This document shows positions 15,400-18,001 of a stretch of DNA of 18,001 bases, in pieces. The position numbers were made by a program, and so were the translations under genes. The stretch lies in the NCBI GenBank assembly GCA_030603505.1, contig JAUVXQ010000014.1:1-18001 (forward strand), given 5' to 3'. Within the stretch, counting starts at the first letter, position 1; each line of letters opens with the position of its first letter. The notes beneath the pieces are model-generated. The model made no database searches. It saw only the letters and a program-made list of their open reading frames with translations, and was not told the DNA's origin. This DNA is from Candidatus Heimdallarchaeota archaeon (GTDB lineage Archaea; Asgardarchaeota; Heimdallarchaeia; Heimdallarchaeales; Heimdallarchaeaceae).

Positions 15400-17090
15400 T
15401 TTACACCCTCGCTCAAAATTAGTTTTGACCCAGAAATAACTTTTATAAGATAAGCAATACTTACAAAGAAAACTACCATCACACAAACTAGACTAGTAAA
15501 GCCATATAGAAAACGAAAAGAGAAGAGCAGTACGAATGCGAAAATACCCATATATAGTGAGGATACAATAAGAGCAAGTACAACAGTTGATGTGACGATT
15601 ATTGAACTTAACATTGATTGGACTCTATTTTTAGCAGAAAAAAACCACACAAATGTGATTAGAAGAGCTAGTAAAATAGCTACGATAAAGATTACATATC
15701 CAAGAAAAGAAACAGAACTTTGTATATTCATAAAGATAAATAACAAACTAATCAAAATCCCTACAAAAATAACTCTAGTAAAACCGATAGAAAAGCTCAC
15801 ATAAAGCGGTGGAGACGATGAATTCATTTTGTCATATAATGTTGTTACTTCTCTTCCACAAGACCAACAATTTCTTGCAAAAGCAGGAACTAGTTGATTA
15901 CAATTATTACATTGAAGTTTTGGGAAGAACCAACATAAGTCACAGTATTCGCTATTATAATTTCTTGTAAAACAGTTTGAACATAAAAACTCCTTTTCAG
16001 ATTCTTTATACAAGTATGGATACTTTGGCTTTGATTTTAACACTTTTGCAAGTTTTCCACTTTTTTCGCTAAGGTTTGGGCATTCAGATGACATATGCTC
16101 TGTGAAACAATACAAACAGTATTTTGGAATTTTTATTAACAAGATTAGTGCGAAAAAAATGAATAGAACATATGAGCTGTAATTCAGAATAGATAGGGCA
16201 GTAAAATTCTCATTGACTACTGAATAATAATTAACTAAACCATGAAAACCGGTTCCTAAAAAAAGGAAAACACTAAAAACGAGAATTCTTACTTTTTTCG
16301 GATAGCTTCGACCTATGAAAATTATTCCAATCCCTAGTGCAACGATCATTGAAGAAACGCTATGAAGAGGATAGATTGTCCTACCAAAAAGTAAAGAGTT
16401 GATCACAAAATTTGTAGGAAGAGTTGAATAAGACAAAAATTGTTCTATTAGGTCGAACCATGCACCAAAAAAACCACCAAGAAAAACAGCCATCCTTAGA
16501 GAGGGTACTAAACGAGTCTCATAGTTAAATTCATCATGGGAAAGACGAGCATAATTTCCTAATAACATAATTACCGGAAAAATTTTTGCTATCTCTTCTA
16601 TAAGAGGGATTACAATAGTGTAAAACACATGTTGTATTTTTTGAGGAGTTAAGGGAGCTATATTCATTTGATTAAGTACAGAATTTATTACAGTAAAAAG
16701 GGAAAAAGCTTTATTTTCTATAACAACAGAAAAATAAGCAGTTAAAATACCCAGTATCATTAACAGGGGAAATATCAATTTAATAATTGACTTCTCTGTT
16801 TTTGTAATTGAGATACTATAAACCAGAAATAGTGTGACTACCCAGAATAGAAATCCTAGTAAGAGAAATGAGACAACATAGACTGGGAAATAAGGGGTAT
16901 TAACGACATCATAAGATATATTGAGAAGAAGGACTATACTGGCTACTAGAATACCGACTATAACTGCTTTAATTAGGGTTGACAATGAAATTATTTTTCT
17001 ATTAAGTTGAAAATTAAACAATGATTCATCAGTAGAACTATCCCTAAACAACTCAACTTTTGATACAGGTTTATCTCTATTTTCAATCAT
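15396..17090 (-). CDS. PrsW-like intramembrane protease fused to zinc ribbons and extra TM helices
   Basis: 564 residues. The N-terminal half is a polytopic PrsW/CPBP-type domain. Its four motifs are present: EEIAK (Glu165, Glu166, Lys169), FDLIEQF (Glu216), PLHSVSSM (His243) and GFHGLVNY (His283, Asn287). PrsW proteases cleave membrane proteins, classically anti-sigma factors, inside the bilayer. A cytoplasmic cysteine block follows: CLYC (325-328), then CSNC/CDLC (370-386) and CNNC/CWSC (394-411), the last two looking like two zinc ribbons. At least four more TM helices end the protein. As first gene of locus C it may process a substrate of the MoxR machinery, or regulate the system (inference). 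ATG at 17090; the gene ends in an ATGA overlap. A TATA-like element lies about 60 bases upstream. Confidence 0.85.
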   Translation of the reverse strand: MIENRDKPVSKVELFRDSSTDESLFNFQLNRKIISLSTLIKAVIVGILVASIVLLLNISYDVVNTPYFPVYVVSFLLLGFLFWVVTLFLVYSISITKTEKSIIKLIFPLLMILGILTAYFSVVIENKAFSLFTVINSVLNQMNIAPLTPQKIQHVFYTIVIPLIEEIAKIFPVIMLLGNYARLSHDEFNYETRLVPSLRMAVFLGGFFGAWFDLIEQFLSYSTLPTNFVINSLLFGRTIYPLHSVSSMIVALGIGIIFIGRSYPKKVRILVFSVFLFLGTGFHGLVNYYSVVNENFTALSILNYSSYVLFIFFALILLIKIPKYCLYCFTEHMSSECPNLSEKSGKLAKVLKSKPKYPYLYKESEKEFLCSNCFTRNYNSEYCDLCWFFPKLQCNNCNQLVPAFARNCWSCGREVTTLYDKMNSSSPPLYVSFSIGFTRVIFVGILISLLFIFMNIQSSVSFLGYVIFIVAILLALLITFVWFFSAKNRVQSMLSSIIVTSTVVLALIVSSLYMGIFAFVLLFSFRFLYGFTSLVCVMVVFFVSIAYLIKVISGSKLILSEGVK

Positions 17091-17150
17091 AACATATTTT
17101 CACTTTACAGAGTATTGCTATTCATAAAACTATCAAACAGTAAAAATAGC

Positions 17151-17160
17151 TTATATTAAA
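17151..17160 (-). promoter_or_regulatory. TATA-box-like promoter of the MoxR operon
   Basis: On the minus strand TTTAATATAA lies about 60 bases before the ATG at 17090, giving an expected transcription start near 17125-17130 and a leader of about 35-40 bases. It directly follows the T-rich terminator of the preceding gene, so the seven-gene operon (17090 to 9289) most likely starts here. Confidence 0.5.
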
Positions 17161-17177
17161 CACTTAAAACTCTTTTC

Positions 17178-17220
17178 AAGAAAAAAGAAATTGATTTATT
17201 AAAGAAAAAGAAAAGAAAAA
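17178..17220 (-). terminator. T-rich terminator after the small membrane protein gene
   Basis: On the minus strand a pyrimidine tract with several runs of 4-6 T begins eight bases after the TAA at 17228 (17220-17201) and is followed by a second T-run at about 17191-17179. There is no preceding hairpin, which fits the archaeal type of poly-T termination. Confidence 0.6.
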
Positions 17221-17227
17221 TTTCCTT

Positions 17228-17476
17228 TTATTCAATAAGAGCAGCTTCAGTTATATCTCCAATTGCTTTTATTAGGAAGAAGAAGAAGAGAACACAAGAA
17301 CCTACTAGAATAGCTATTTGTGATCCAATTCCAAAGGTAAAATATACAGCGTTACCACCAAAATTAATCTGATCTGTAATTAAAAGCACAGTTGAAAATA
17401 TTATACCTACTAATGAAGCTGTAAGTGGGATAAACCAAAATAAAGTTACTTTCAATGCTTGAAGAATGCCTACCAT
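17228..17476 (-). CDS. Small two-helix membrane protein
   Basis: 82 residues with two TM helices (about 8-33 and 50-74) joined by a short loop with GGN, and a short acidic C-terminus. I recognise no family. A very good ribosome binding site (AGGAGG at 17484-17489, 7 bases before the ATG) and a T-rich terminator after the stop support a real gene. It has its own promoter-like element at 17533-17540 and its own terminator, so it appears monocistronic and is probably well expressed. It stands between the TPR-like gene and the MoxR operon without clear functional link to either. It could be a subunit of a membrane complex, but nothing in the sequence says which. Confidence 0.7.
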   Translation of the reverse strand: MVGILQALKVTLFWFIPLTASLVGIIFSTVLLITDQINFGGNAVYFTFGIGSQIAILVGSCVLFFFFLIKAIGDITEAALIE

Positions 17477-17487
17477 TTTTTGACCTC

Positions 17488-17504
17488 CTAAGATTTACTC
17501 TTAG
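17488..17504 (-). promoter_or_regulatory. Small hairpin touching the ribosome binding site
   Basis: On the minus strand CTAAGA-GTAAA-TCTTAG forms a perfect 6-bp stem with a 5-base loop. Its last two bases are the first two of AGGAGG. It could modestly affect ribosome access to the 82-residue gene, but it is short and weak and may be chance. Confidence 0.35.
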
Positions 17505-17532
17505 TACTTGCAAAGCTCATTAACCATTGATT

Positions 17533-17540
17533 CTTTTAAA
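17533..17540 (-). promoter_or_regulatory. TATA-like element upstream of the small membrane protein gene
   Basis: TTTAAAAG on the minus strand lies about 57 bases before the ATG at 17476, the right distance for an archaeal promoter with a leader of about 30 bases. The match is only moderate in an AT-rich region. Confidence 0.4.
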
Positions 17541-17578
17541 TGTTTGTTTATTTCTTACATTTTTAGAGCAAAAATATA

Positions 17579-18001
17579 TCATAATAGTTTTGTAAGTCTG
17601 TTAATTTTCTTCTTGATTTCTTCAACACGCCCTACAGCACCAGATAACTGGTAATTTTGGAGTGCTACTGTATAATACTTTAGTGCTAGTTCTGTCTTTT
17701 CATCTTCTATAAATAAGCCATTATAATATGCAAGATGAGCTTGTATTATTGGTTCATCAGAACCTTTTTCACCTATTAGTTCAACAGCTTTCTTAAGGAA
17801 ACCCTTTCTTCCTGAAATTGTTTTCTCTGCTGCAGCGCGGGATATATAGGATTTAGCTTTACAATCTAGCTCTTCTGCTGTATTCCCAATTCTTTGAAAA
17901 GATATAGCAGCACGCTCAAAAAAAGAAGCAGCTTCAACAAATTTTTTTTCTTTCATCACTTGCCTTGCAATTACAAGAAGAATTTTAGCTTGTTTTTCAT
18001 G
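17579..18001 (-). CDS. TPR-like helical repeat protein, C-terminal part (start beyond window)
   Basis: About 140 residues are seen. The frame stays open to the window edge: upstream of a possible GTG at 17959 it reads HEKQAKILLVIARQVMM without a stop, so the gene very probably continues past 18001. The residues form paired helices of TPR type: FVEAASFFERAAISFQRIG, AHLAYYNGLFIEDEKTELALKYY and VALQNYQLSG. The protein is soluble with a Lys-rich C-terminus. TPR proteins are protein-binding scaffolds; the partner is unknown. It ends at a TGA about 39 bases before the promoter-like element of the next gene. Confidence 0.7.
   Translation of the reverse strand, partial: HEKQAKILLVIARQVMKEKKFVEAASFFERAAISFQRIGNTAEELDCKAKSYISRAAAEKTISGRKGFLKKAVELIGEKGSDEPIIQAHLAYYNGLFIEDEKTELALKYYTVALQNYQLSGAVGRVEEIKKKINRLTKLL

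Noticed and set aside
15400..15486. N-terminal extension of the Cys-motif membrane protein, including two extra cysteines
   Set aside because: It would overlap the PrsW gene by 90 bases; the ATG at 15399 has a GAGGG site and an ATGA overlap, so the extension is most likely untranslated.
15592..15804. 70-codon plus-strand open frame
   Set aside because: Antisense to the C-terminal TM helices of the PrsW-like protein, without ribosome binding site.

Overview
The window is AT-rich and reads as archaeal: TATA-box-like elements, poly-T terminators without hairpins, stop/start overlaps of the ATGA type, and large extracellular Ig-like proteins rich in N-glycosylation sequons. The style of the surface proteins resembles uncultivated Asgard-type archaea. 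That placement is an inference from protein style; no rRNA or other marker lies in the window.

Layout. (A) Positions 1-8145, minus strand: an operon running right to left. It holds a four-helix membrane protein with a degenerate transglutaminase-like domain, a 1235-residue Ig-like surface protein ending in a TM helix and a cytoplasmic DUF4129-like domain, a small soluble DUF4129-like protein, and the N-terminal part of a DUF4350-type membrane protein cut by the window edge. (B) Positions 8146-9288: a divergent promoter region and a single plus-strand gene for flavin-dependent thymidylate synthase (thyX). (C) Positions 9289-17090, minus strand: a tightly coupled seven-gene operon of PrsW-like protease with zinc ribbons, a polytopic membrane protein with four spaced cysteines, a DUF4129-like protein, a DUF4350-type protein, MoxR AAA+ ATPase, DUF58 protein and a polytopic membrane protein. 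(D) Positions 17228-18001, minus strand: a small two-helix membrane protein and the C-terminal part of a TPR-like protein whose start lies beyond the window.

A and C are two versions of the same kind of locus. Both carry DUF4129-like and DUF4350-type genes in the same order, and C continues with MoxR and DUF58. In bacteria and archaea, MoxR-DUF58-DUF4129-DUF4350-transglutaminase loci are thought to be membrane-anchored chaperone systems that assemble or mature other proteins. Locus A adds a huge extracellular sensor- or adhesion-like moiety and a transglutaminase fold that has lost its catalytic triad. It is therefore probably a binding or scaffolding variant, and its own MoxR and DUF58 would be expected just beyond position 1.

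Most unusual points: the pseudo-transglutaminase, the pair of paralogous MoxR-type loci, the PrsW-zinc-ribbon fusion, the RKR (instead of RHR) signature in ThyX, and corrected starts for the DUF58 gene and the cysteine-motif membrane protein.
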